This document shows, in pieces, positions 47,073 to 54,171 of a stretch of DNA of 64,000 nucleotides. Position numbers and translations under genes: made by a program. The stretch lies in assembly GCA_034007295.1 (NCBI GenBank), contig JAVERC010000012.1, forward strand, positions 1-64,000, in the 5' to 3' direction. The notes beneath the pieces were generated by a model. That model had not been told where the DNA came from, ran no database searches, and saw nothing but the letters and a program-made list of their open reading frames with translations. The stretch is from JACKCP01 sp034007295. GTDB lineage: Bacteria > Desulfobacterota > Desulfobacteria > Desulfobacterales > JACKCP01. The first letter of the stretch is position 1. Each line of letters starts with the position of its first letter.

Positions 47073-47271
47073 AACCTAAGTTGAGCAATTTTCAAGTTTG
47101 CTGCATATACAAGGCAAATTGTATCAGGCTATACTTTTGCTATGCGTGATACAATTTAACGCATAAGATGCGGCAAAATTGGAAAGCCCACAGGTTTCAT
47201 GTTTTTAAATATAATAAGTTTAAATCATTAAAAATTTATTAATTTAAAAATATAAAACGCTCAATTTAGGT
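47073..47271 (+). repeat. Inverted-repeat element family B, copy 2 (best preserved)
   Basis: 199 bases with matching inverted ends: AACCTAAGTTGAGC at the left and GCTCAATTTAGGT at the right. The interior is shared with 46148-46345. It is too short to code for a transposase; it is MITE-like. Solo ends of the same family occur at 5165-5195 and 52503-52531. Confidence 0.78.
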
Positions 47272-47292
47272 AAAAATCAGACTAAATACTTA

Positions 47293-47431
47293 GTTGCTGA
47301 ACGAAAACGGCCTTTTTTGTCCATTCTTAAGTCAGATTCAAAATTTAATCCTCAAAATACTCAATGTATCCTAAAGGTTAAATTTTTCATCTTCCTTAAA
47401 CTGAACAAAAAATTCTCGTTTTCGACAGATC
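47293..47431 (-). repeat. Inverted-repeat element family A, copy 1 (with 8-bp duplication)
   Basis: A 139-base element with imperfect inverted ends (CGAAAACGAGAATTTTTTG against CGAAAACGGCCTTTTTTG). It is flanked by the direct repeat AATACTTA at 47285-47292 and 47432-47439, a probable 8-bp target-site duplication. The plus-strand copies at 52540-52679 and 53133-53266 share most of the sequence. Confidence 0.8.
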
Positions 47432-47457
47432 AATACTTAATTTTTTTAGGCTGCAGT

Positions 47458-49002
47458 CTAAATTTCTGCTTTTTCAGTAATTCCTCTCAAGCCAAGCTTT
47501 ATAAGTCTGTTAAGACCGTTTAAATAAGCCCTTGCACTTGCTGTAAGAATATCTGGGTGTGCACCTTTTCCAAGGGCAATTTTTCCATTGCTGTCCTTAA
47601 GTCTTACAGTAACTTCGCCCTGTGCATCTGTACCGCCTGTAAGTGCAGTAATTGAGTATCTCAAAAGTTCAGGTTTTTTACCTGTTATTTTTGAAATTGC
47701 ATTAAAAACTGCATCAATTGGGCCAGTTCCATCACTGAATTCCATTTTTTCAATTCCATCAACAAGAAGCTTTACACTTGCAGTTGGAAAAATTGAAGTT
47801 CCGGTTGAAACATGAATATACTCAAGCTTATAAATATCTTCTGTTCGAAGAATTCCTTCATTTACAAGGGCTTCAAGGTCTTCATCAAGAATTTCCTTTT
47901 TCTTGTCACATAAAGACTTAAATTCCTTTGCAACAACAGCAACTTCTTCATCAGAAAGCTTATATCCCATTTCTTCAAGTCTTGCCTTTATTGCAGCCTT
48001 GCCTGAATGCTTTCCAAGAATCATTTTATTTGAGCTTAAGCCAACAGTTTCAGGCTTCATGATTTCATAGGTCATGGGATTTTTCAAAACACCGTCCTGA
48101 TGAATTCCAGACTCATGGGCAAAGGCATTTGCACCGACAACAGCCTTGTTGGGCTGAACCATAATTCCTGTAATCATGGATACAAGGCGGCTTGTGGGAT
48201 AAATTTTTGTTGTGTCAATACCAGTTGTATAACCTAAATCTTCAGCTCTTGTATTAAGAGTCATTACAAATTCTTCCAAAGAAGTATTTCCGGCTCTTTC
48301 ACCTATTCCGTTTATTGTAACCTCAACCTGCCTTGCTCCGGCATTGACTGCTGAAAGAGTATTGGCAGTTGCAAGTCCAAGATCATTATGACAATGAACG
48401 CTTATAACAGCTTTATGTGCATTTTTCGAATTTTCCATGATGTATTTTATAAGACTTCCATATTCGTCTGGAAGTGCATAACCTACAGTATCTGGAATAT
48501 TAACTGTTGTTGCACCGGCATCAATTACGCAATCAACCACTCTGCAAAGAAAATCCTTATCGCTTCTTGAACCGTCTTCAGCTGAAAATTCTACATTGTC
48601 TGTAAAAGTTTTGGCATATTTGACAGCCTCAACTGCCTTTTCAAGAACTTTTTCAGGGTCCATGTCAAGTTTGTATTTCATATGAAGATCTGATGTTGCA
48701 ATAAAAGTATGAAGTCTTGGATATTTTGCATGCTTTACTGCTTCCCAGGCTCTGTCTATATCAGACTTGTTTGCTCTGCAAAGTCCTGCAATCTGTGCTT
48801 TTTTTGCGTTTTTTGCAACTTCAGAAACTGCTTCAAAATCACCGTCTGATGCAGCCGGAAATCCTGCTTCAATCACATCAACTCCAAGCTCTTCAAGACG
48901 GTTTGCAATTCTAACTTTTTCGGCAATATTCATTGTTGCACCAGGAGACTGTTCACCATCTCTTAATGTAGTATCAAATATAATTATTCTGCTGCTGTCC
49001 AT
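47458..49002 (-). CDS. leuA: 2-isopropylmalate synthase
   Basis: A 514-residue LeuA, first committed enzyme of leucine synthesis (acetyl-CoA plus 2-oxoisovalerate to 2-isopropylmalate). The catalytic TIM barrel shows DTTLRDGEQSPG (10-21), HCHNDLGLA (about 202-210) and GIGERAGN. The C-terminal regulatory LeuA_dimer domain (about 375-510), which confers leucine feedback inhibition, is complete. Full family length. AAAGGAC precedes the ATG. No other leu gene is adjacent. A G/C-rich hairpin lies in its leader. Confidence 0.96.
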   Translation of the reverse strand: MDSSRIIIFDTTLRDGEQSPGATMNIAEKVRIANRLEELGVDVIEAGFPAASDGDFEAVSEVAKNAKKAQIAGLCRANKSDIDRAWEAVKHAKYPRLHTFIATSDLHMKYKLDMDPEKVLEKAVEAVKYAKTFTDNVEFSAEDGSRSDKDFLCRVVDCVIDAGATTVNIPDTVGYALPDEYGSLIKYIMENSKNAHKAVISVHCHNDLGLATANTLSAVNAGARQVEVTINGIGERAGNTSLEEFVMTLNTRAEDLGYTTGIDTTKIYPTSRLVSMITGIMVQPNKAVVGANAFAHESGIHQDGVLKNPMTYEIMKPETVGLSSNKMILGKHSGKAAIKARLEEMGYKLSDEEVAVVAKEFKSLCDKKKEILDEDLEALVNEGILRTEDIYKLEYIHVSTGTSIFPTASVKLLVDGIEKMEFSDGTGPIDAVFNAISKITGKKPELLRYSITALTGGTDAQGEVTVRLKDSNGKIALGKGAHPDILTASARAYLNGLNRLIKLGLRGITEKAEI

Positions 49003-49070
49003 TATTTTGTCCTTTTCGGTTTTTTCAAGTTATGTTTGATTTATTTTTTTTAATAACCGAAAATACCGAG

Positions 49071-49110
49071 CATGGACCGCGGGATTATGCAATCTTTGCT
49101 GCCCGCGGCT
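49071..49110 (-). promoter_or_regulatory. Leader hairpin upstream of leuA (candidate attenuator)
   Basis: CCGCGGG (49077-49083) pairs perfectly with CCCGCGG (49102-49108), with an inner GCAA/TTGC stem. It is a G/C island in AT-rich DNA, about 75-105 bases upstream of the leuA start. It could be an attenuator or leader fold on the minus strand, or a terminator. The rest of 49003-49285 shows nothing else. Confidence 0.35.
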
Positions 49111-49285
49111 TTAAACCCTTCAAAAAACAAATTATCCTCCGCACTTTTAATTTAAAAATAAGTGTCATATATAATATTTTTTCCCATAAAATGTCCAATT
49201 TAATATTGAACAATATGAAAAATATTATTTATGATTTTAAAAATTCAATTTATACAGATCTAAAAAAAACAAAAAGGTTAAAAAA

Positions 49286-50011
49286 ATGTCTTCAGATTTT
49301 AAAGAAATTAATTTTTATTCAGAAAAATTCAGTCTAAGCGGATATCTTCATATACCCAAAAATTTTTCAAATTCCATAGTTATTGGTTCACACGGACTTT
49401 TAAGCGACGCACAGAGCATGAAGCAGATAAATCTTGCAAAAAGGCTTTCTGACTATAATATCGGATATCTCAGATTCAATCACAGGGGATGCTCAACAAG
49501 CCAAGGAAAACTTGAAAATACCAATCTTTTAACAAGAAAAACTGATATCATATCAGCCTTTGAATACTTAAAGACAAATTATAATATAAAAAAAACAGGT
49601 CTTTTTGGAAGCAGTATGGGAGGAGCTGCATGTATTTGTTCCCATGATGAAATTAAACCTCAGGCAATGGTTCTTGTTGCATCTCCGGTTCTTGGGAAAA
49701 CCATGAAAAATTCCTTTTCAAATAGTATTGATATACTTATGAAGGAAACAGGATTATCAAGAAATTTTTTTGAAAAAAATATAGATTTTGACCTTTCAGG
49801 TGATATTGATAAAATAAAAAATTCACTTGTAATTCATGGTGATAATGATGAAATTGTACCTTTTGAAAATGGAGAAATTTTATATTCAAATCTAAAAAAT
49901 GATAAAAAAATGATCAGAATAAAAAATGGAGACCACAGAATTACAAGTCCAAAAGATCAAAATATTATGATTGATGAAACAGTTAACTGGTTTGTAAAAT
50001 ACTTAAATTAA
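49286..50011 (+). CDS. Alpha/beta hydrolase
   Basis: A 241-residue alpha/beta-hydrolase of the serine aminopeptidase/acyl-esterase type. The oxyanion strand is IGSHGLLSD (about 31-39), the nucleophile elbow GSSMGG (about 110-115), the acid in IHGDNDEIVP and the histidine in NGDHRITSP. The triad is complete. Cytoplasmic, with no signal peptide. Substrate unknown. It is followed after 16 bases by glpX and then pepA, a probable three-gene unit. Confidence 0.88.
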   Translation: MSSDFKEINFYSEKFSLSGYLHIPKNFSNSIVIGSHGLLSDAQSMKQINLAKRLSDYNIGYLRFNHRGCSTSQGKLENTNLLTRKTDIISAFEYLKTNYNIKKTGLFGSSMGGAACICSHDEIKPQAMVLVASPVLGKTMKNSFSNSIDILMKETGLSRNFFEKNIDFDLSGDIDKIKNSLVIHGDNDEIVPFENGEILYSNLKNDKKMIRIKNGDHRITSPKDQNIMIDETVNWFVKYLN

Positions 50012-50027
50012 ACAGGGAGAAATATTT

Positions 50028-51014
50028 ATGGAATATCCCCAGCATAATCTGGGCCTTGATCTTGTAAGGGTTACTGAAACGGCTGCCCTTGCGTCTGCAA
50101 GATGGCTTGGCAAAGGTGAAAAAGAAAAAGGAGATCAGGCAGCAGTTGATGCCATGAGACTTTCATTTAATGCAATAAATATCAAAGGCAGGGTAATAAT
50201 AGGCGAAGGTGAAAAGGATCATGCTCCAATGCTCTACAACGGAGAATCACTTGGTACAGGACAAGGGCCTTCAGTTGATGTAGCAGTTGATCCAGTTGAA
50301 GGCACCAACCTTCTTGCATACGGAAGACCAAATGCCATTGCAGTTGTTGGTGTTGCACCCGAAGGCACAATGTTTACTCCAGGCTCAAGCTTTTATATGG
50401 AAAAACTTGTTGTACCTGAAGCTGCAAGAAATGTTGCAGATATTGAGGCTCCGGTGGAAGATAACCTTTCAAAAATAGCAAAAGCACTTGGAAAAGACGT
50501 GGAAGACCTCATGGTTTTTGTCCTTGACAAACCAAGACACAGGGAACTTATTGAAAAAATAAGAAAAGCAGGTGCAAGAATCCAGCTTCACACAGACGGA
50601 GATGTTGCAGGCTCTTTAATGGCAATTGATCCCACATCTGAAGTAGATCTTATGATGGGAACAGGAGGAACCCCTGAAGGAGTACTTTCTGCCTGTGCAA
50701 TAAAAGGTCTTAACGGAGAAATTTTTACAAGATTGAATCCCCAGAAAAAAGAAGAAATTGAGGCCTTAAAAAAAGAAGGTGCTGATTTAAAAAAAGTAAG
50801 AAACGTAGACGACCTTGTAAGAAGTGAAGATGTCTTTTTTGCAGCAACAGGAATTTCAGGAGGCACTTTTCTTTCAGGAGTTACCTATACAGGAAAAGGT
50901 GCTGTTACACAGTCAATGGTTATCAGGGGAAGAACAGGAACAATCAGATATATAAAATCTTTTCATAATTTCACAAAACTTATGAAATTCAGTTCCATTA
51001 AATATGAACGATAA
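50028..51014 (+). CDS. glpX: Fructose-1,6-bisphosphatase class II
   Basis: A 328-residue GlpX-type phosphatase. IGEGEKDHAPML, DVAVDPVEGTNL (metal-binding acidic motif) and LMMGTGGTPEGVL are all present. It hydrolyses fructose-1,6-bisphosphate in gluconeogenesis; some members also act on sedoheptulose-1,7-bisphosphate. Length and motifs are complete. AGGGAGA lies before the ATG. It is between the hydrolase and pepA with gaps of 16 and 14 bases. Confidence 0.95.
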   Translation: MEYPQHNLGLDLVRVTETAALASARWLGKGEKEKGDQAAVDAMRLSFNAINIKGRVIIGEGEKDHAPMLYNGESLGTGQGPSVDVAVDPVEGTNLLAYGRPNAIAVVGVAPEGTMFTPGSSFYMEKLVVPEAARNVADIEAPVEDNLSKIAKALGKDVEDLMVFVLDKPRHRELIEKIRKAGARIQLHTDGDVAGSLMAIDPTSEVDLMMGTGGTPEGVLSACAIKGLNGEIFTRLNPQKKEEIEALKKEGADLKKVRNVDDLVRSEDVFFAATGISGGTFLSGVTYTGKGAVTQSMVIRGRTGTIRYIKSFHNFTKLMKFSSIKYER

Positions 51015-51028
51015 AAATTGGAGAAAAT

Positions 51029-52516
51029 ATGCTTAAAATAATAAAATTTTCAGAACTTGAAGCAGGCTCAGAAATAACTGCTATTGGTTCATGTGAAAAT
51101 ATTAATGAATTTTGTGGTGAAAAAAAATATTTTGCAGTGGAAAAAATTGCAAGAGAACTTGAAGAGTTTAAAGGAGAAGAAGATAAAACAATAGTTTTTT
51201 ATTCACCTGAAAATATCAATGCAAAAAAAATGGTTGTCTGCGGTTTTGGAAAAAAGGAAAACATATCATCCGAATCTTTCAGAAGATTTGCTTCAAATGC
51301 CGTAAAACAGGCACTTTCTCTTAAAGCATCCTGCCTTGACATTATAATCCCTGATTTTAATAAAGCAGATTCTGATAAAATTGAATCTTTCAAAGCAATT
51401 TGTGAAGGAGCTTATCTTTCAAATTATTCTTTTAATCAATACAAGTCAAAAAAAGATGAGCAGCCTTTAAAGGAAATAAGAATCCCTGTTTTGGATGAAA
51501 ACCTTGAAGAATTTAAAAAAATTGCAGATCAAACTGAAAAAATCTGTTCCTGCGTTTTTTTTGCAAGAAATATTGTTTCTACACCACCAATAGATAAAAG
51601 ACCTGAAAAGCTTAAAAACCTGCTTGTTGATTTTGCCTCAAGGTCAGGACTTCAAACTCAGGTTTTTGACAATGCTAAACTTGAAGAGCTTGGATTTAAT
51701 TCACATCTTGGAGTTGCAAAAGGAAGCTCAGAAGGTGCATATCTTGTAATAATGGAATATACTCCAAAAAATTATAATGAAACAATTGCCCTTGTTGGAA
51801 AAGGCATAACATTTGATTCAGGCGGACTTGACCTTAAGCCCCCTTCCGGAATGGAAGACATGAAGCTTGACATGGGAGGAGCTGCTGCTGTTACAGGAGC
51901 TGCTGCTGCCCTTGCAAAGCTTGGCATAAACAAAAGAATAATTGCAGTTGTACCAATTGCGGAAAATATGATTTCAGGTGATTCATACAGGCCCGGTGAT
52001 GTTTTAAAATCCTATAATGGTAAAACCATTGAGGTTTTAAATACCGATGCAGAAGGAAGACTTATTCTTGCAGATGCTCTTTCCTATACAGAAAAACTTT
52101 TCAATCCAGACCTTATAATTGATGCTGCAACTCTTACAGGTGCCTGCATGGTAGCCCTTGGAGATAAAATTGCAGGAGTTTTTACAGACAGTGAAGAAAT
52201 CGGTTCAGAAATTGTAAAAGCAGGCAAAAAAATAAATGAACCATGCTGGATGCTTCCTGTTTTTAAAGACTATGCAAAAAAACTGAAAAGCAGTGTTGCA
52301 GACCTTAAAAACATAACCGGTGGAAAATACGGCGGAGCAATTACAGCGGCACTTTTTTTAAAGGAATTTGTAGAAAAAACAGATTATGTTCATCTTGACA
52401 TTGCAGGCCCTGCCTTCAGCCATGAAGCAGACCATTATACCAATAAAGGCGGCACAGGCTTTGGTGTAAGGCTTATTACTGAATATGTCATGACAAGAGA
52501 ATTAAACCTGAGTTGA
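51029..52516 (+). CDS. pepA: Leucyl aminopeptidase (M17)
   Basis: A 495-residue M17 aminopeptidase. The metal-binding catalytic half shows VGKGITFDSGG, the lysine-containing DMKLDMGGAAAV and the signature NTDAEGRL. It removes N-terminal residues from peptides in the cytoplasm. The last codons and stop (LNLS, TGA) lie inside a solo family B repeat end (52503-52531), so the C-terminus appears to have been set by that insertion. TGGAG precedes the ATG. Confidence 0.95.
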   Translation: MLKIIKFSELEAGSEITAIGSCENINEFCGEKKYFAVEKIARELEEFKGEEDKTIVFYSPENINAKKMVVCGFGKKENISSESFRRFASNAVKQALSLKASCLDIIIPDFNKADSDKIESFKAICEGAYLSNYSFNQYKSKKDEQPLKEIRIPVLDENLEEFKKIADQTEKICSCVFFARNIVSTPPIDKRPEKLKNLLVDFASRSGLQTQVFDNAKLEELGFNSHLGVAKGSSEGAYLVIMEYTPKNYNETIALVGKGITFDSGGLDLKPPSGMEDMKLDMGGAAAVTGAAAALAKLGINKRIIAVVPIAENMISGDSYRPGDVLKSYNGKTIEVLNTDAEGRLILADALSYTEKLFNPDLIIDAATLTGACMVALGDKIAGVFTDSEEIGSEIVKAGKKINEPCWMLPVFKDYAKKLKSSVADLKNITGGKYGGAITAALFLKEFVEKTDYVHLDIAGPAFSHEADHYTNKGGTGFGVRLITEYVMTRELNLS

Positions 52517-52531
52517 GCGTTTCATATTTTT
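52503..52531 (+). repeat. Solo end of family B element at the pepA 3' end
   Basis: TAAACCTGAGTTGAGCG followed by TTTCATATTTTT matches 5165-5195 (inverted) and the inverted right end of 47073-47271. It overlaps the last four codons and stop of pepA. Confidence 0.65.
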
Positions 52532-52539
52532 AAATTAGT

Positions 52540-52679
52540 TATTGGCCGAAAACGAGAATTTTTTGTTCAGTTCAAGGAAGATAAAAAATTTAACCTTTAC
52601 GATACATTTAGTATTTTGAGGATTAAATTTTGAATCTGACTTAAAAATGGACAAAAAAAGCCGTTTTCGTTCAGCAACT
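52540..52679 (+). repeat. Inverted-repeat element family A, copy 2
   Basis: A 140-base copy of the family A element, in inverse orientation to 47293-47431. It runs from TTGGCCGAAAACGAG to CCGTTTTCGTTCAGCAAC. Flanks (TTAAATTAGT and TAAATATT) retain at most a decayed target duplication. Together with the copy at 53133 it brackets a gene remnant. Confidence 0.8.
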
Positions 52680-52701
52680 AAATATTTTAATTAAAAATCC
52701 A

Positions 52702-53066
52702 ATGGAAAGGGACAATGGAAGAAAGGCTGCAGAACTTGTATATCAAAAAAGCGATATAAAACCCTTATGTGAATTTGTGGAAAATAATTATTTTAAAATT
52801 TTCAGTAACAGGGATTATATTTTAGCAAATGAACTTACCCTTAAAACCGCATTTTTAACTCTTTTATATAATGATTCAATTTTTCTCATGGATTCTGAGG
52901 CTGAAATTTCAAGAAGATATTCTGATCTTACAATGATAATCCGTCCTGACAGGCGTTATATGGAAAGGTTTATGATGTTTTGATTGAATTTAAGTTTATA
53001 AGCCTTAAAGAGGCCGGACTAACAGGTAAAGAAGCAAAAAATTTAAGCATGCTTTTTTTATTTTAA
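52702..53066 (+). pseudogene. Remnant of AAA-ATPase/PD-(D/E)XK nuclease family protein
   Basis: Only the C-terminal part remains. The first frame (to 52983) includes EFVENNYFKIFSNRDYILANE and AEISRRYSDLTMIIRP, typical of the region preceding the PD-(D/E)XK_9 nuclease core. Its stop at 52981 is a frameshift: the other frame continues with DVLIEFKFISLKEAGLTGKE, where the E-F-K catalytic pair of the family is visible, and ends at 53066. The intact family has an N-terminal AAA-ATPase-like domain, absent here. It lies between two family A elements, which may have driven the deletion. Confidence 0.75.
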
Positions 53067-53132
53067 TAAAAATATTTTTGAAAATTAAAAAATTAATACC
53101 GTTAAAAAATTTAAGTTAAAAAACTATTTAGT

Positions 53133-53266
53133 GATTGGCCGAAAACTAGAATTTTTTGTTCAGTTCAAGTGAAAAATTTAACCTTTAGGATACATTTAAT
53201 ATTTTGAGGATTAAATTTTGAATCTGACTTAAGAATGGACAAAAAAGGCCGTTTTCGTTCAGCAAC
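53133..53266 (+). repeat. Inverted-repeat element family A, copy 3
   Basis: A 134-base copy with an eight-base internal deletion relative to copy 2. TATTTA is found on both outer flanks, consistent with an ageing target duplication. It lies just upstream of the acidic repeat gene at 53312 and could affect its expression. The gap 53067-53311 holds nothing else. Confidence 0.8.
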
Positions 53267-53311
53267 TATTTATACACTTGAATTTTTAATTGAAAATAAA
53301 GGAAAAATAAT

Positions 53312-53845
53312 ATGGTAGAAATTTGGGATGATTACTGCGGATTTGTAGAATTTGAAGACGGAGATGTTGAATATCCTGATTCAGAAGAATATGATGCCTG
53401 TTTTGAATCTGAACTTTATGATGAAATGAGACGGGAACAAGAATTGCAAGATGAAGAAGATTATAATTCTGGTTTTGAATCTGAATTTTTTGATCAAATG
53501 AAACTTGAAGAAAAATTAAAAAATGAGAAAGATTATGACTCCAATTTTGAAGCTGAAGCTCATGAACAAATAAAACTTGAAGAAAAACTAAAAAATGAAA
53601 AAGATTATGACTCTAAATTTGAAGCTGAAGTTTATGAACAAATAAAACTTGAAGAAAAACTATTACATGAAGCATATTTGGATGCATTAATTGATACATA
53701 CGAACAAGCCAACAGATCAGACCATGTAGACCCGTTTGAAGAAATGGAAAGAGAATTAAATGAAAAAAGAAATCATTCATATAGATTGATAATTCTTTCA
53801 CCACAAGAAAAAAATAATAACAACAATGATGATATCCCGTTTTAA
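53312..53845 (+). CDS. Acidic repeat protein with SSB-like C-terminal tip
   Basis: A 177-residue, strongly acidic protein. Residues about 28-125 are 24-residue repeats of the form NEKDYDSxFEAExxEQIKLEEKL, the last two nearly identical also at DNA level (72-base units). The C-terminus is a run of Asn followed by DDIPF and stop. That is the tip of bacterial SSB, which recruits ExoI, RecQ, RecO, PriA and others. There is no OB fold, so it is not SSB. GGAAAA precedes the ATG. It is 32 bases before a small basic gene and upstream of the Cad1 gene. A role as a DNA mimic or as bait for SSB-binding repair enzymes is inference. Confidence 0.75.
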   Translation: MVEIWDDYCGFVEFEDGDVEYPDSEEYDACFESELYDEMRREQELQDEEDYNSGFESEFFDQMKLEEKLKNEKDYDSNFEAEAHEQIKLEEKLKNEKDYDSKFEAEVYEQIKLEEKLLHEAYLDALIDTYEQANRSDHVDPFEEMERELNEKRNHSYRLIILSPQEKNNNNNDDIPF

Positions 53846-53877
53846 AAAATTATAATAATTTCAAAAAAAGGGTAAAA

Positions 53878-54093
53878 ATGCCAAAAATCAGATATTTTGC
53901 AGCTTTAATGAATTCTAAAGAATTTTTTCTTTTCAAAAAACAGCTTGAAAATGAAAGAAATAAAAGAAGACAAAAAATGAAGAAATTTTATAAAAAAAAC
54001 AAGGAAAAAATTTTAAATTTTGAACTGAAGGGACTTGATTTTTCAGATTTAAAAGAAGCAGAATGCACACCAAAAAAACCTGAAAAAAATTAA
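53878..54093 (+). CDS. Small basic protein, function unknown
   Basis: A 71-residue protein, strongly basic (net about +11 by count) in contrast to the acidic protein encoded 32 bases upstream. It has a Lys/Arg-rich helix at about 18-45 (NKRRQKMKKFYKKNKEK). AAAAAGGG lies before the ATG. The pairing of an acidic and a basic small protein in one unit suggests interaction or nucleic-acid binding. No family recognised; Cad1 follows after 78 bases. Confidence 0.55.
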   Translation: MPKIRYFAALMNSKEFFLFKKQLENERNKRRQKMKKFYKKNKEKILNFELKGLDFSDLKEAECTPKKPEKN

Positions 54094-54171
54094 TTTGTTG
54101 ATATTTTTTTAATTAAAAATATTCTAATCAGAAAAAACTTTGGAACAAAATTTTTTAAAAGCCTGGAAATT

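Noticed and set aside
49003..49285. T-box riboswitch before leuA
   Set aside because: The GGGTTTAAAGCCGCGG stretch on the minus strand is only loosely like the AGGGTGGNACCGCG T-box and lacks the GGTGG core. No specifier stem was found.
49032..49337. Open frame of 101 codons on the plus strand
   Set aside because: It runs through the leuA leader hairpin and overlaps the start of the alpha/beta hydrolase in another frame. No ribosome site and atypical composition.
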